Below are positions 43,402-54,000 of a stretch of DNA of 64,000 nucleotides, one piece after another. The notes under the pieces are model-generated. The model worked only from the letters and a program-made list of their open reading frames with translations, was not told where the DNA came from and searched no databases. Source of the stretch: Flavobacterium sp. ov086 (lineage in GTDB: Bacteria; Bacteroidota; Bacteroidia; Flavobacteriales; Flavobacteriaceae). The stretch lies in the NCBI RefSeq assembly GCF_900187965.1, contig NZ_FZNL01000013.1, positions 1 to 64,000 of the forward strand, given 5' to 3'. The stretch's first letter is position 1. Every line of letters begins with the position of its first letter. The position numbers and the translations under genes are program-made.

Positions 43402-43633
43402 AGTTATCCAAAAACAACCTGATAAGATATTGTAAACCACAATTTGTTCCATCGGAACATCTCATTGGTAGAAAAAAAAAGTTAGGGAGAAATACCGTCC
43501 TGTAAGGACGTTTGACAAATTGTATGTCTAATCTGTATGTATTTTTGCCGTTATTATTATAAAATCAAACGTTCCTACGGAACGTAAAAAATGCCGTATT
43601 TATTTGACTACCGATGAGATGTTCCGATGGAAC
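43402..43633 (-). mobile_element. MITE-like element, copy 2
   Basis: Inverted relative to copy 1 at 27022-27254. The terminal inverted repeats are 43446-43471 and 43608-43633 (GTTCCATCGGAACATCTCAT and its reverse), bounding 188 bp. Inside are CGTCCTGTAAGGACG (43496-43510) and CGTTCCTACGGAACG (43570-43584). Homology extends left to about 43402. Several stem changes are compensated: the hairpin arms change together between copies, for example TCCC/GGGA to TCCT/AGGA. Confidence 0.8.
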
Positions 43634-43689
43634 AAAAAACATAAAAATATGTATCTTAAATATGATAGTTTTTTTTTACAATAATTTTA

Positions 43690-43726
43690 AAAAAAAACCT
43701 CTCTAATAAAGTAAATTAGAGAGGTC
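43690..43726 (-). terminator. Terminator of the long susC-M1 transcript
   Basis: ACCTCTCTAAT pairs with ATTAGAGAGGT around AAAGTAA, followed on the minus strand by nine T residues. It lies about 60 bases after the M1 stop codon. Confidence 0.9.
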
Positions 43727-43787
43727 TTTAAAAAGACAAAATATTTAATAGTTACTAATTATAAAATCTTGCTTTTTTAAAATTATA

Positions 43788-45962
43788 TTATTTACTAAAT
43801 TTTTTAATTAAAGGCGTTACGTGTTTTTTCGTGTCCTCATCTAATGAAGATAATGCTTTGTCTGCTTCACCCGCAGAGTATTTTGACAATCCTGAAATTC
43901 CCGCAGCAATTACATTATAAGATTGGTTTTTAATACTTTCTTCCATTAATCCTTTATAAGAAGCATCACCAGTTCCGGCTAATTTTACAATTGCTGTGGC
44001 TCTGGCAGCTGTCTTTTTATCATTTTTGGCAATATTAAGCAAAGTCTTAATTGCAGTATCTTTGATTTGATTATCATTTAAATCAATTCCTTTGATACTC
44101 AGAATTCTTAAATCATCTTGTTGATCTTCAAGACCTGCCAAAAGTATCAATTGTGCATCATGATTTTTCTCTTTTGTTGCAAATTTTATAGCTTCGATTC
44201 TGTTATAATAAGACGGAACATTTTTATATTGGAACAAATAATCTGATACTTTTTTATTGTCAATCACCTGACCAACTAAAATTTTATCAGGATCGAGATC
44301 AATAAAAGTAGGTTGTGCCGGTATATCAAAACTGAAATTTTGTTCTCTTTGATCGATCAAAATGTCTTTTCTGATTTTGGTTCCGTTTACATAAAAATCA
44401 ACTTTTAATGGTAAGCTAAAAGTCTGAATTGAGCTTGCCTGAGTTTGTTTTACAGCAATTGTAGCTTTTCCGTTTGCATATCCGTATTCGACATTCAAAA
44501 TAGGATTTCCTCCCTGATAATACCATTGGTTAAAATACGGGCTCCAGTCTTTTCCGGTAACTTCTTCCATTGCCAAACGCAATTGGTGAGATTCACCTGA
44601 TTTGTATGCATTTGTAGTTAAGTAACGGTTTAACGATTTGAAAAACGCTTCGTCACCCATTTGATTTTTTGCTGCATACAATATGATAGAACCTTTTGAG
44701 TAACTGATATTGTCAAACATATCTTCTTTGTCTCTGTAATAAAAACGTGCTAATGGCGGGCTTACACCATCTTTTGAAGAACGTAAACAGTTTTGTAATT
44801 TTTCATAACGAGATCTGTCTTCAGCATCTTGTCCGGCATCGTGACCGTGCCAAAGTACCTCACCAAAAGTGGCAAAAGATTCGTTCATTGTTAAGTTAGA
44901 CCATGATTCAGCCGTTACATAATCTCCAAACCATTGGTGAAAAAGTTCGTGGGCAATAGTACTTTCCTGATTATCATCTAATAATTCTCTGGCCGTTTTT
45001 TGCACATATTCACCATGCAAAGTTGCCGATGTATTTTCCATTGCACCAGAAACGTAATCTCTGGCTACAACTTGAGAGTACTTTACCCAAGGATATTCTA
45101 CACCCAATATTTTGCCGTAAAACTTCATCATATCCGGAGTTTTTCCAAAGATTTGTTTGGCATACGGTGCGTATTTTGGCTCCAGATAGTAATTAACTTC
45201 TTTTCCGTTATAAGTATCTTTAAAGATTTTAAAATCTCCAACCGCCATCATAAACAAATATGGCGAATGTGGTACATCCATTTTCCAGGTATCGGTACGA
45301 GTTCCATTTTTGTTAGCTTTTTGCGAAACTAATTTTCCATTTGATAGGGAAACGTATTTTGCATCAACTGTCATTGCAATTTCAGAAGTTGTTTTCTGAT
45401 TTGGTTTGTCAATCGTAGGGAACCATGCAGAAGAAGCTTCTGTCTCACCTTGAGTCCAAATCTGGATTGGCTTGTCGTCTTTTCCGTCAGGATTTATAAA
45501 ATACAATCCTTTTGCATCTGTAATAGCAACACTTCCTTTTGCTCTTAATTCATCAGGTTTTGCAGTATAATCGATGTAAATGATATACTTCTCAGAACCT
45601 TTATACTTTCTGTCCAGCGTAATAAAAACCTGTTCGTTGTCATACGTGTATTTTAAAGGCACCTTTTTAGTTCCCTGAATTATGGCAATTTCTTTAAAAT
45701 CCATTCCTTTGGCGTCAAGCGTAAGAGCATCAGTTTCATAAAAATGCGGTTTTAAAGTCAGCCATTCTTTTCCGTACAAATAACGTTTTCCATAATCAAA
45801 TGATACTTCAAGTTTTGTATGTACTACGTCGTGAACTTTTAATGGTGTAACTCTGTAAGTAGTGATGTCTTCCTTATTTTGATCCGCATTTTGCGCTTCA
45901 ATATTTTGTCCCATTATGGCAACAAGACTTAAAAGGGTATATTTTAGCAATTGTTTATTCAT
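43788..45962 (-). CDS. M1-family metallo-aminopeptidase
   Basis: An exported zinc aminopeptidase of 724 aa. Signal peptide MNKQLLKYTLLSLVAIMGQNIEA; the substrate-binding motif GAMEN (near residue 307); the zinc motif HELFH at residues 338-342, then the third ligand Glu361 in NLTMNESFA, with the exact family spacing. The C-terminal 200 residues look like HEAT-type helical repeats (KTAARATAIVKLAGTGDASYK). It would trim peptides at the N-terminus, for example products of the M60 peptidase encoded 55 bases upstream. It is the last gene before the terminator. Confidence 0.93.
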   Translation of the reverse strand: MNKQLLKYTLLSLVAIMGQNIEAQNADQNKEDITTYRVTPLKVHDVVHTKLEVSFDYGKRYLYGKEWLTLKPHFYETDALTLDAKGMDFKEIAIIQGTKKVPLKYTYDNEQVFITLDRKYKGSEKYIIYIDYTAKPDELRAKGSVAITDAKGLYFINPDGKDDKPIQIWTQGETEASSAWFPTIDKPNQKTTSEIAMTVDAKYVSLSNGKLVSQKANKNGTRTDTWKMDVPHSPYLFMMAVGDFKIFKDTYNGKEVNYYLEPKYAPYAKQIFGKTPDMMKFYGKILGVEYPWVKYSQVVARDYVSGAMENTSATLHGEYVQKTARELLDDNQESTIAHELFHQWFGDYVTAESWSNLTMNESFATFGEVLWHGHDAGQDAEDRSRYEKLQNCLRSSKDGVSPPLARFYYRDKEDMFDNISYSKGSIILYAAKNQMGDEAFFKSLNRYLTTNAYKSGESHQLRLAMEEVTGKDWSPYFNQWYYQGGNPILNVEYGYANGKATIAVKQTQASSIQTFSLPLKVDFYVNGTKIRKDILIDQREQNFSFDIPAQPTFIDLDPDKILVGQVIDNKKVSDYLFQYKNVPSYYNRIEAIKFATKEKNHDAQLILLAGLEDQQDDLRILSIKGIDLNDNQIKDTAIKTLLNIAKNDKKTAARATAIVKLAGTGDASYKGLMEESIKNQSYNVIAAGISGLSKYSAGEADKALSSLDEDTKKHVTPLIKKFSK

Positions 45963-46017
45963 TTTTTGTATTTATGGTTATCGGGTTTAGTATATTTTAA
46001 AACTTTAAATTTAAAAA

Positions 46018-47574
46018 TTAATCAGTTAAGGTAGTTATATCTAAAACTGGTTTAGGATAATTTTTCGATTTTATTTCTTTTTTACAATCCATTGCCATTT
46101 TTTCGGTCATATTGTAGTGATAGGCTCCATAACAATCTCCATCGAAATTACCCACATAAAAGAATCCATACGAATCAAAAAAGTCGGTTAAATCAACTTT
46201 ACTGACTTCACATGCTGTTTTTATAAAATTAAGTTGGTAAACAGCTGGATTTTCATCGGCTTTTACTTTTAGTTTATTAGCATTGTTAGCTTGTTTTCTA
46301 AACGCTTCGAAAAGGTCAGGGTAGAAATCAGGATTTTTGCCTGCTTTTTCGAAGTATAATTGCAGTTGCCAAAAAGGGACAAGCGGTTCAAAACTTCCAC
46401 CCACTTTTAAATAACTTTCTTTTTTTTCGATAACTTTTTTTCTTGCAGAATCATAGTAGTTACCTTCTATAAGACGAGATTTAATTCCCAATGATTTGAT
46501 AACATACATGGTGAAAACATTATTGCTTACTTCACAAAGTCCTCCCCAATTAAAATAGGGCTGCAGCTGATGTACATGACCGGTTTCGTGGCTAAATCCC
46601 CATGCCGGATCACCAGCGATTACTTTTGCCGGATCAAGTACCATTCCTAATGCATAACCTGATTTGCCACCCATATAAGCTATCCCGTCTTCGTCTCTAA
46701 ACATATAGTAATTGTAGTTTACACGAGCCAATATTCTATTGTTTGGCACAAGATTGTATTTAATTAAGCCCATAAGTCGATGTTGACGATGGATCAAAGT
46801 GTCATAACAATTTAGTAATTCTACTCCTTTGTTGTAAGCATATTTTTTTAAATCAGCTTTAGGATGAATGGTTTGAATATACTTTCCTCTGGCATCTATC
46901 ATAGGATAAATAGTGTTGTCCAGAAGTTTATTCCAATCTTCATTTTTTTGTTTTCCCGAATCAAAAAATCCATTTATTTTGGCATCGATAAAATGAATTT
47001 TAATTGCGTTTTCCTTTTTAGGTTCTTCAGAATAATAATTAATGTAGGCCAAACCATCGTAGTCTTTAACCTCTATAATGTTTATGCCATTTTTTAAAGG
47101 ATATGCTTTTTTTTCAATTCCCCAATTAGGATCCTGATCGGGCGCAATTCCTGCAGGCGGCTGTCTGTTCCAATTAGGTATAACTAAATCGACAGTTTTA
47201 TTTTTTGCAATATTCTCTACCAGAACTACGTGTTTACCTACGGGTAAATAAATGCCTGTAATGTTTTCATATTTACTGTAACCATCACCAATAGATAACT
47301 TTTTTCCTAAAGTTGTTGGCGATAAATAAGCGTTGTAAGTAGCTAATCTATAATTGAAATCATATTCACCCTTAAGCATTTGTATGGCTGCATCATGAAT
47401 TTTTTTATTCTTAATCTTATCTAATTGTTCATGTTTTATGTTATTTTTTAATTTCGTAGCTAAATTATCTTTAAAAAAAGCTAAATCTTCTTTTAAGGAA
47501 ACTGAGTCTATAGCACTTTGAGCATAACTATTAGAAAGGAAAAATAGAGTGCAAAGTAAAACCAGGTGTTTCAT
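46018..47574 (-). CDS. M60-family (enhancin/mucinase-type) metallopeptidase
   Basis: An exported zinc peptidase of 518 aa. The signal peptide is MKHLVLLCTLFFLSNSYA. The active-site sequence is HETGHVHQ at residues 329-336, with the downstream Glu348 in GGLCEVSNN and the aromatic W343 between, as in M60 enzymes. The N-terminal part (residues 85-200) has the beta-sandwich often seen before the M60 domain (TGIYLPVGKHVVLVE). M60 peptidases of gut and pathogenic bacteria cleave mucins and other O-glycosylated proteins. The gene lies between the DUF5107 and M1 genes in one run with gaps of 64 and 55 bases. Confidence 0.88.
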   Translation of the reverse strand: MKHLVLLCTLFFLSNSYAQSAIDSVSLKEDLAFFKDNLATKLKNNIKHEQLDKIKNKKIHDAAIQMLKGEYDFNYRLATYNAYLSPTTLGKKLSIGDGYSKYENITGIYLPVGKHVVLVENIAKNKTVDLVIPNWNRQPPAGIAPDQDPNWGIEKKAYPLKNGINIIEVKDYDGLAYINYYSEEPKKENAIKIHFIDAKINGFFDSGKQKNEDWNKLLDNTIYPMIDARGKYIQTIHPKADLKKYAYNKGVELLNCYDTLIHRQHRLMGLIKYNLVPNNRILARVNYNYYMFRDEDGIAYMGGKSGYALGMVLDPAKVIAGDPAWGFSHETGHVHQLQPYFNWGGLCEVSNNVFTMYVIKSLGIKSRLIEGNYYDSARKKVIEKKESYLKVGGSFEPLVPFWQLQLYFEKAGKNPDFYPDLFEAFRKQANNANKLKVKADENPAVYQLNFIKTACEVSKVDLTDFFDSYGFFYVGNFDGDCYGAYHYNMTEKMAMDCKKEIKSKNYPKPVLDITTLTD

Positions 47575-47638
47575 TTGTGTAGGTTTTTATTAACGGTAGT
47601 TAATTTGGTTCGTAATTGATTATATACTCAGTTGTTTC

Positions 47639-50600
47639 TTATAATTTTTCTATAATTCTAACCTCACCATCTTTTTCATCTGCAGTTAAAATATCCGATT
47701 GTTTTTTGGTGTAAACTTCTAATGACCATTGAACAATCTTGTTTGTCGGATATAAATCTGCCTGACTTTTTAACCATTTTTCCGCCTCTTTTGCCGAAGA
47801 AGTTTTCTCGATCGCCCAAGCCGAAATCAATTGATTTGCCGGTAAGAAATTCATAACCGTATTGTCAATTTTCGGATTAAAAGCAGTAATTTTTTGTAAT
47901 GATTGTTTTGCTTTTTCAGTATCATCAAGGTTTGTGTAACATTGATAATCCAACCAATTTTCTAATCTTTCGTCAATATCAACATCATACGGTTTTCCTA
48001 CGCCCAGATTTTGTGGCCATAATTTTGCGTCGGCAATAAATTGCAATGCTTTTTTGTATTGCTTGTTTTTCATTTCGGCTACAGCCTGCATTAATTTAGC
48101 TTCATGATACAATTGACGTCCAATTGTTGCGCCTTCAAACGGAAGAATTTCCAACTTTGTTAAAAAAGCATCTGCGGCAGTGTATTTTTTATTTAGCAAT
48201 AATGTTTTGGCATACAACATTCCCATTAAATAATTTTCGGGATGTTTTTTATAAAAAGGTTCAGCAATTGCCAGCGCTTTGTCGTTTTGTTTTAAAACGA
48301 TATAATGCTCTGCCAGTAATTTAGGATATCTCCAACTTTGATTGTCCAGTTTAATTGCTTGTTGAAGGCTTGCAATTACCAATTGCGAATCGTCTTTGAA
48401 CAAAGAAGCTTTAGCCGCATAAAAAGCCGGATCGTTTGGTTTTGCGCCACATTGCGTGAATAATTCTTTTGCTTTCGAAAGATTATCACGATTCCATTCA
48501 ATTAACCCTAAATGATATTTCAATTGCCATTGATCATTTGTCGGGATTAATTTTTCGAGAATAATTGCCGTTTCTCCACGGAATGGAAAGCTAGTTCCCG
48601 GTTGAATTTTAGATAAATCAACAGCTTTGTTTTCTAAAAATGCTTTCCAGTATATAATTTCGGCACTTGGAGCCGCTAGCGAAAAGACTTTAAGTGCTTC
48701 ATCCTTGCGGCCCAGATGCTGATACCAAATTCCTAGTTCTAGATAGGTTTGTTCTGGCATTTCGTTTTGTATAAGTGATGTGAAATGCAGTTTTGTCGCT
48801 TCTGAATTTTCCCAAAGGAATTGTTCAAAACCGGCAAAATGATTTAAAGGGTCAACGGTATTAATTTTACTTAAGGTTTCGGTTGCTTTATTAGCATTGT
48901 TTTGCAGACGATAAAGTACTGCCAACACCTGTAAACCTTCGAGATTGTATTGATTGTTTAGCAAACTTTTCTCGGCATATTCAATCGCTTTTGCCTGATC
49001 GTTTTCACTAAAGTAAATTTTGCTCAAAGCGGTGTAGGCGGGACTGCGGAATTCAACACTAGCCGCAGCAATATCAAAACCGTCTTTAGCATCCGTTATA
49101 TTTCCTAAATGCAGATTTGCAAGTCCGTAATAATAATTGGCAGCAGGATCGTAAGTGTCTATTGACAGCGCTTTACTTGCTGAAATTACAGCTTCTTTGT
49201 ATTGCAATTTTCTAATTTGTAAAGAGGCCAAAGCAGATAGAGCAGGAGCGTAGTTTGGATCTTTTTTAAGACAGGCATTCAGATTTTCTTCTGCTTTTAC
49301 ATAATCTTTAAAACTGATATAATTTTTTCCTTGCAGATATAATCCATAAACCGAATTATTATCGAAATCTTTTGGAACTTCTAATGGTCGAGCCAAATTA
49401 CCATCTTCCAGAGCCGAATTCCAAACCAATTTATTTCCGCCAAGTGTCAATCTTAATTTGTTTTCGTTAACCGAAATCTGAATTGAATCTTTGAAAACTT
49501 GTAAGGTGTTTACCGAAATATCTTTAGAATAGATTTTCTTATCGTTATCAAAAACTTCTAATTTTTCGTTTAGTTTTTGAAGCGGCGAAAAGTAGATTTT
49601 CAACCAGCCGTTTTCGTTTTTGACATTTACAGCTCCATAATTATTAGCTTTTACAAAACCTTTAGTTTGTTTTACCGGAAACCAGTATTCTGTCCACGAA
49701 TCAGTTTGATAAGGCGCAAAAGAGCGTTGTTTAAAAGGCGTTAAATTACTGCCTTCGCTCGCCTGATTGAATAATCTTCCGCTTTGAACTTCTACATATT
49801 GTCCGTCAGTGTCGGTCAATAATTTTTCCCAAATCATACCTTGTTGAGACAATCCCCAGATCCATATTTTCTTGCCGGGTTTGTCATCGTGATTACCGTA
49901 TCGTCCCATCCCGAAATCTTCGTCATGGTAATATCCGCCAAAGAAATCATCGTATTTACCAAAAACGTGATACGATTTATAACCACCAAAATTATTGTTT
50001 TTATAGAATGATAAATCTTTGCCGGTTTTTTTATCAATTGGCCACGGATTGTGTTCGCCATTATGACCAATATAACTTTGTCCGGGATATATAAATTGTA
50101 AGTTTTCTGAAGCTTTTATACCGGTATTCATCCACGTATAATAAGGCTGCTCTGTTTCGGTTGCGTTAAACCAAAATGAATTTGTGGTAAAATAAGCTTT
50201 GTCTTTTGGCAAATTGATGTCCAATTTCCAAGATGTGCGCGTCAATAAATCCAAAACTCCAATAACGCAACTTACACTTCCGTCAGGTCTTGTAATAGTT
50301 GTATAATCTACTGGGGTAGCACAATTTGGCGTATGCCCAATAATTCCGTAATTCCCTTCAACACCGCCGCTTGTCCACGGACCGCGCATCGCAATATCTC
50401 TAAATTTGATGACGTGATTGTTGTAAACAAAATCTTTTCCGGTTGATTTTTCTATAGCCGACCAAACTTTTCCGCCAATTTCAGGCAGAATCATTAATTT
50501 GATATAATCGTTTTCAAGTTCGATAACTTTCCATTCTTTCTGCACAGGTTTATCTGTAAAACCATCAAAACGAAAATACGGATAGACTTTTGTATCCGGT

Positions 50601-50734
50601 TTAGGAATAGGGTCAGGGTCTGAAAACGGATAGGTCGTGAATACTTTTTTGTATTCTTTTATAGTGGGTTTATTTTGTGCGTTGGCAAACAGGCTTCCAA
50701 AGAGTAGAATTGATAAGAAAGGTTTAAGTTTCAT
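47639..50734 (-). CDS. DUF5107 and tetratricopeptide repeat exported protein
   Basis: A large exported protein of 1031 aa. Signal peptide MKLKPFLSILLFGSLFANA. Residues about 60-370 are DUF5107 (LILPEIGGKVWSAIEKSTG-like strand pattern, given here in the form MILPEIGGKVWS), which belongs to the galactose mutarotase-like fold. From about residue 465, tetratricopeptide repeats follow to near the C-terminus (YGLYLQGKNYISFKDYVKAE, then ALSALASLQIRKLQYKEAV and others). DUF5107 is common in sugar loci and is probably carbohydrate-binding; the TPR part likely binds protein partners. No catalytic residues can be assigned. Confidence 0.87.
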   Translation of the reverse strand: MKLKPFLSILLFGSLFANAQNKPTIKEYKKVFTTYPFSDPDPIPKPDTKVYPYFRFDGFTDKPVQKEWKVIELENDYIKLMILPEIGGKVWSAIEKSTGKDFVYNNHVIKFRDIAMRGPWTSGGVEGNYGIIGHTPNCATPVDYTTITRPDGSVSCVIGVLDLLTRTSWKLDINLPKDKAYFTTNSFWFNATETEQPYYTWMNTGIKASENLQFIYPGQSYIGHNGEHNPWPIDKKTGKDLSFYKNNNFGGYKSYHVFGKYDDFFGGYYHDEDFGMGRYGNHDDKPGKKIWIWGLSQQGMIWEKLLTDTDGQYVEVQSGRLFNQASEGSNLTPFKQRSFAPYQTDSWTEYWFPVKQTKGFVKANNYGAVNVKNENGWLKIYFSPLQKLNEKLEVFDNDKKIYSKDISVNTLQVFKDSIQISVNENKLRLTLGGNKLVWNSALEDGNLARPLEVPKDFDNNSVYGLYLQGKNYISFKDYVKAEENLNACLKKDPNYAPALSALASLQIRKLQYKEAVISASKALSIDTYDPAANYYYGLANLHLGNITDAKDGFDIAAASVEFRSPAYTALSKIYFSENDQAKAIEYAEKSLLNNQYNLEGLQVLAVLYRLQNNANKATETLSKINTVDPLNHFAGFEQFLWENSEATKLHFTSLIQNEMPEQTYLELGIWYQHLGRKDEALKVFSLAAPSAEIIYWKAFLENKAVDLSKIQPGTSFPFRGETAIILEKLIPTNDQWQLKYHLGLIEWNRDNLSKAKELFTQCGAKPNDPAFYAAKASLFKDDSQLVIASLQQAIKLDNQSWRYPKLLAEHYIVLKQNDKALAIAEPFYKKHPENYLMGMLYAKTLLLNKKYTAADAFLTKLEILPFEGATIGRQLYHEAKLMQAVAEMKNKQYKKALQFIADAKLWPQNLGVGKPYDVDIDERLENWLDYQCYTNLDDTEKAKQSLQKITAFNPKIDNTVMNFLPANQLISAWAIEKTSSAKEAEKWLKSQADLYPTNKIVQWSLEVYTKKQSDILTADEKDGEVRIIEKL

Positions 50735-50766
50735 ACTGGAGCTATTTTGTGGTTATTTGGTTAGTT

Positions 50767-50805
50767 AATTTGGTTGCTTTTTTTGAATTTAAAAGCAACC
50801 AAATT
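50767..50805 (-). promoter_or_regulatory. Leader hairpin before the DUF5107 gene
   Basis: AATTTGGTTGCTTTT pairs perfectly (15 bp) with AAAAGCAACCAAATT around a 9-base loop, 33 bases before the start codon and without a T-run on the minus strand. It may mark RNA processing between upstream and downstream parts of the transcript. Confidence 0.7.
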
Positions 50806-50838
50806 TAGTTTTTGTATTAATGAAATCTTCGTTCGAGG

Positions 50839-50989
50839 AGTTCTGCAGGAACAAGATATATTGTAGGGATGCATTTCAATCCATCATTCGCAATCAAAAC
50901 CCAATCTTGTTATTTCGAACGAGAAATCGCATTACGTATTCACGGTTCGTTGCTCTCTGGATGTGATTTCTCGTTCCTCGAAATGACAA
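50839..50989. repeat. Dispersed intergenic element, copy 2
   Basis: Shares TATATTGTAGGGATG, TCAATCCATCATTCGC and CAAAACCCAATCTTGT with the element at 5459-5563. It ends in an inverted repeat: TTTCGAACGAGAAATC near 50914 pairs with GATTTCTCGTTCCTCGAAA near 50985. It interrupts the operon between the DUF5107 and GH genes (a 278-base gap). Confidence 0.78.
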
Positions 50990-51012
50990 ATAATACGGGC
51001 AATTATTTCATA

Positions 51013-54000
51013 TTATTTAACAATCAACAACCATCCTTTTCCTTTTGTTACAGGCAATTCGTCTTTTGCAGTAAAAGTCTGTGCCGGTTGGAAATTAGCA
51101 ACTTCCGGAGCTGTTATTGTTGCTTTTGCAGGATTGATTCCTAGTTTTTTCCAGTCGATTGTTAGTTTTACTTTTACATCAGAATCTGCCCAGCTTGCAA
51201 TCGAAATTAATGTCGAACCGTTCTTTTTGTAAACGGTTGCCAAAACTTTATCGTTGTTTGTTTTTACCGGACAGTTTTCGCTCCAGTATCCAATCATTTC
51301 AGAACCTTTGATTCCAAAAGTATCCCATAATTTCCAGATTGGTCTTGGGTCTGCATTGTGGCTCCAAGGCATTCTGTTCGTCATTCCAAATACCATTCCT
51401 CTCCATGGATTTCCTCCGTCTTGCAACATTTCGCCCATTAATCCAAAAGGGATTCCGCTTACTTCTGTTAAGAAAAAGTCAGGTTGATTTTTTTCGTAAT
51501 CAAAATATTCTCCAAACCAAAGTTTATTGATGTACGGAAAGTGTTCCATATATAAGTTGGCACTATTGTTAAATCCGTCGCTTTTATTGTATTGATTTGC
51601 ACTGTGTAAATCGATAATTCCCGGGTGACCATCTTTGGTAAGAACTCTTTTTACACGTTTCATCGTGATTCTGTCAAAAGCAACATCATCAAGATAAATT
51701 CCGTCGATACCAACGTTTTGTGTTAACCAATTCATTCCTTCGACATAATAATTATGCCAACGGTTCATACCGCTGTTTACGATTGCAGCATCTTTAATTT
51801 CAGGTACAAACCAAGCTGCGATATAATCGTCACCAACATGTTCCTGCAACCATGAGAATCCACCGCCTTTTCCTGGAGAATAGATTTCGTGACCTAAACT
51901 TCTTAATGCAAAAGTTTCATAAGCTTTGTTCGAAACTTCTCTAACGGTGTTGTAAATCTTAACTTTTAATCCTTTTTCATGTGCTTCATCGATATAACTT
52001 TTCATCTTTTTAAATTCGATAAAAGGATAATTGATATAAGGATTTATGGCATTTGCATGGTGAATATTGATTACCGTTGCGCCAGTTTTTGCAATGGTAT
52101 CAATTGGAGAGTATTTGTGATAGAATTTAGTATTCCATTGAAAATCAGTGTCGATTTTATGGAAAGGTGTAATCAATAAATTAAAATTATAGTATAAAAC
52201 ATCGCCTTTTTTCATGCTGCGAGCTCCGCTGTACGCATTTACTAAAACTGATTTTGGGTTTGATGCAATTGTGATTCCACCTTTACTTTCGTTACCCCAG
52301 GAAGTTGGTAATAATAATGGTTTTTGAAGATAGAAATTAGTATTCAACGGACGACTGTATTTTTCATCTCTCAATGAAAATTGCAATCCTGAATTTACGT
52401 TTCCAATCCATGCGCCATCTTGGTTTTTATGCGCAACATCCCATTTCCAGTCGAAAGTAGCAGGACGATCTCCACCTTTTTGACCTAATCCCATCATGTA
52501 TTTTGCAGATGTTGGCTGAAAAGGCAATTGGAAATTAATATCATTAAAAGTAACATCTTCAAGAGCTGTAATTTTTACAGTGTAATGTAAAAAACCATCA
52601 AATTCAATTGAAGCATTTACATCCATTTGAACAGATTGAGAAGTAGAAACACTTTCCCAGGAAACAGTTCCGGCTTCTTTTTTCAGGAATTTAATTCCTG
52701 TGTTTTTCCATTGTAAGGATTCTTTTCCTGAAGCATCTACAAAATGAAAGGCTAAAGGAGCGCTCAAAATATCATTGGCTTTTGTACCAACCGATGTCAT
52801 CTCGGGCGTAAAATAAGTCTGAACTTGTGAAGGAAATCCGTTTGAACCTAAAACTAATTTTCTTCCTAACAATGAAATTTCAGAATCTTTTACAACAAGT
52901 GGCGTATAAGGCGCAATTACGGTATTTTCTTGTGCTAATGTTGAGTTTAACCATTTAAGGCGTGTCATTTTCTCAGGAGAATCAATTCCTCCGTTTTTAG
53001 TCACTTCATCAGTCACTTTTATTTGAAGGTTGATTACGGTAGATTTTCCGTCAGCAGTTACAGTAGCTTTTCCGGTATAATTTCCTGCCGCTACGGTTTG
53101 AGGAACATCGATTCCGCACCACATTGCCTGTACTTTTCCTTTTAATACAGAAACATTTGCAGTAAAAGGAGATCCGTCATAACGAACTCCATCTGTATTG
53201 ATACAGCTTATATCTTTTGCTTCAATTAGAGCTCCGTTAGTACTGATTAAATTTGAAAAAGTAACTTTTACATTTCCTAAATCTTGTAGTGCATAAACGC
53301 CCAATTGAAATGCCAAATATTCTCCTTTTAAAGCGGTATCTGCAAAAGTGCTTTGAACTCCTTTTTGAATCCATCTTTGTGGCAAATCATTTCTCATTCT
53401 AATAGAATACAATCTGTCTTCCGGGAAAACTAAGAAAGAACTTCCGCTGTTTTTTGCAACAATATCATTTGTTTCTGCGGCAGTTGCAATAACTTCCATT
53501 GGGTAAAAACTATTGAAAGCATTTACACTCTGAATTTCTTTAACGGTACAATTATCAGCTAAATTAGATTTGATTTTTCCCAGCCATTGTGCATCAGCTT
53601 TGTCTTCTGGTTTTGCATATACTCCTTTTGGATAATTAGCGTCGCCTTCATCAATATAAGGCATGTAATACACATAATAAATTCCTTTTCCTGAAAGAGG
53701 CTCAAAGTAAATCGTACCTTTTTCTCTGTTGATATCAGCGGTTTTTATGTTCTGAATTTCTTTTCCTGAAGCATCTTGAACAATGATTCTTTTTAATTCC
53801 GGTTTTTCGTCTCTTCTGCGCCATTCGATTGTTGTTTTTGCAACATTATCTTTGCCGGTAAATTCGACTACAACACGGTGATTCCCTAACAAATTAGGAT
53901 TCCAGCTGTCATTGCCATCTGTATATTTTATTTGTTGTGCAGCCAATGGAATACTGAAAATGCAAAGACACAGGATCAATATTCTACTTAAAATCTGTCT

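Noticed and set aside
50869..51144. Open frame of 91 codons on the plus strand
   Set aside because: It runs over the second copy of the dispersed element and into the opposite strand of the GH123-like gene; the shared peptide NPSFAIKTQSC comes from the repeat, not from a gene family.
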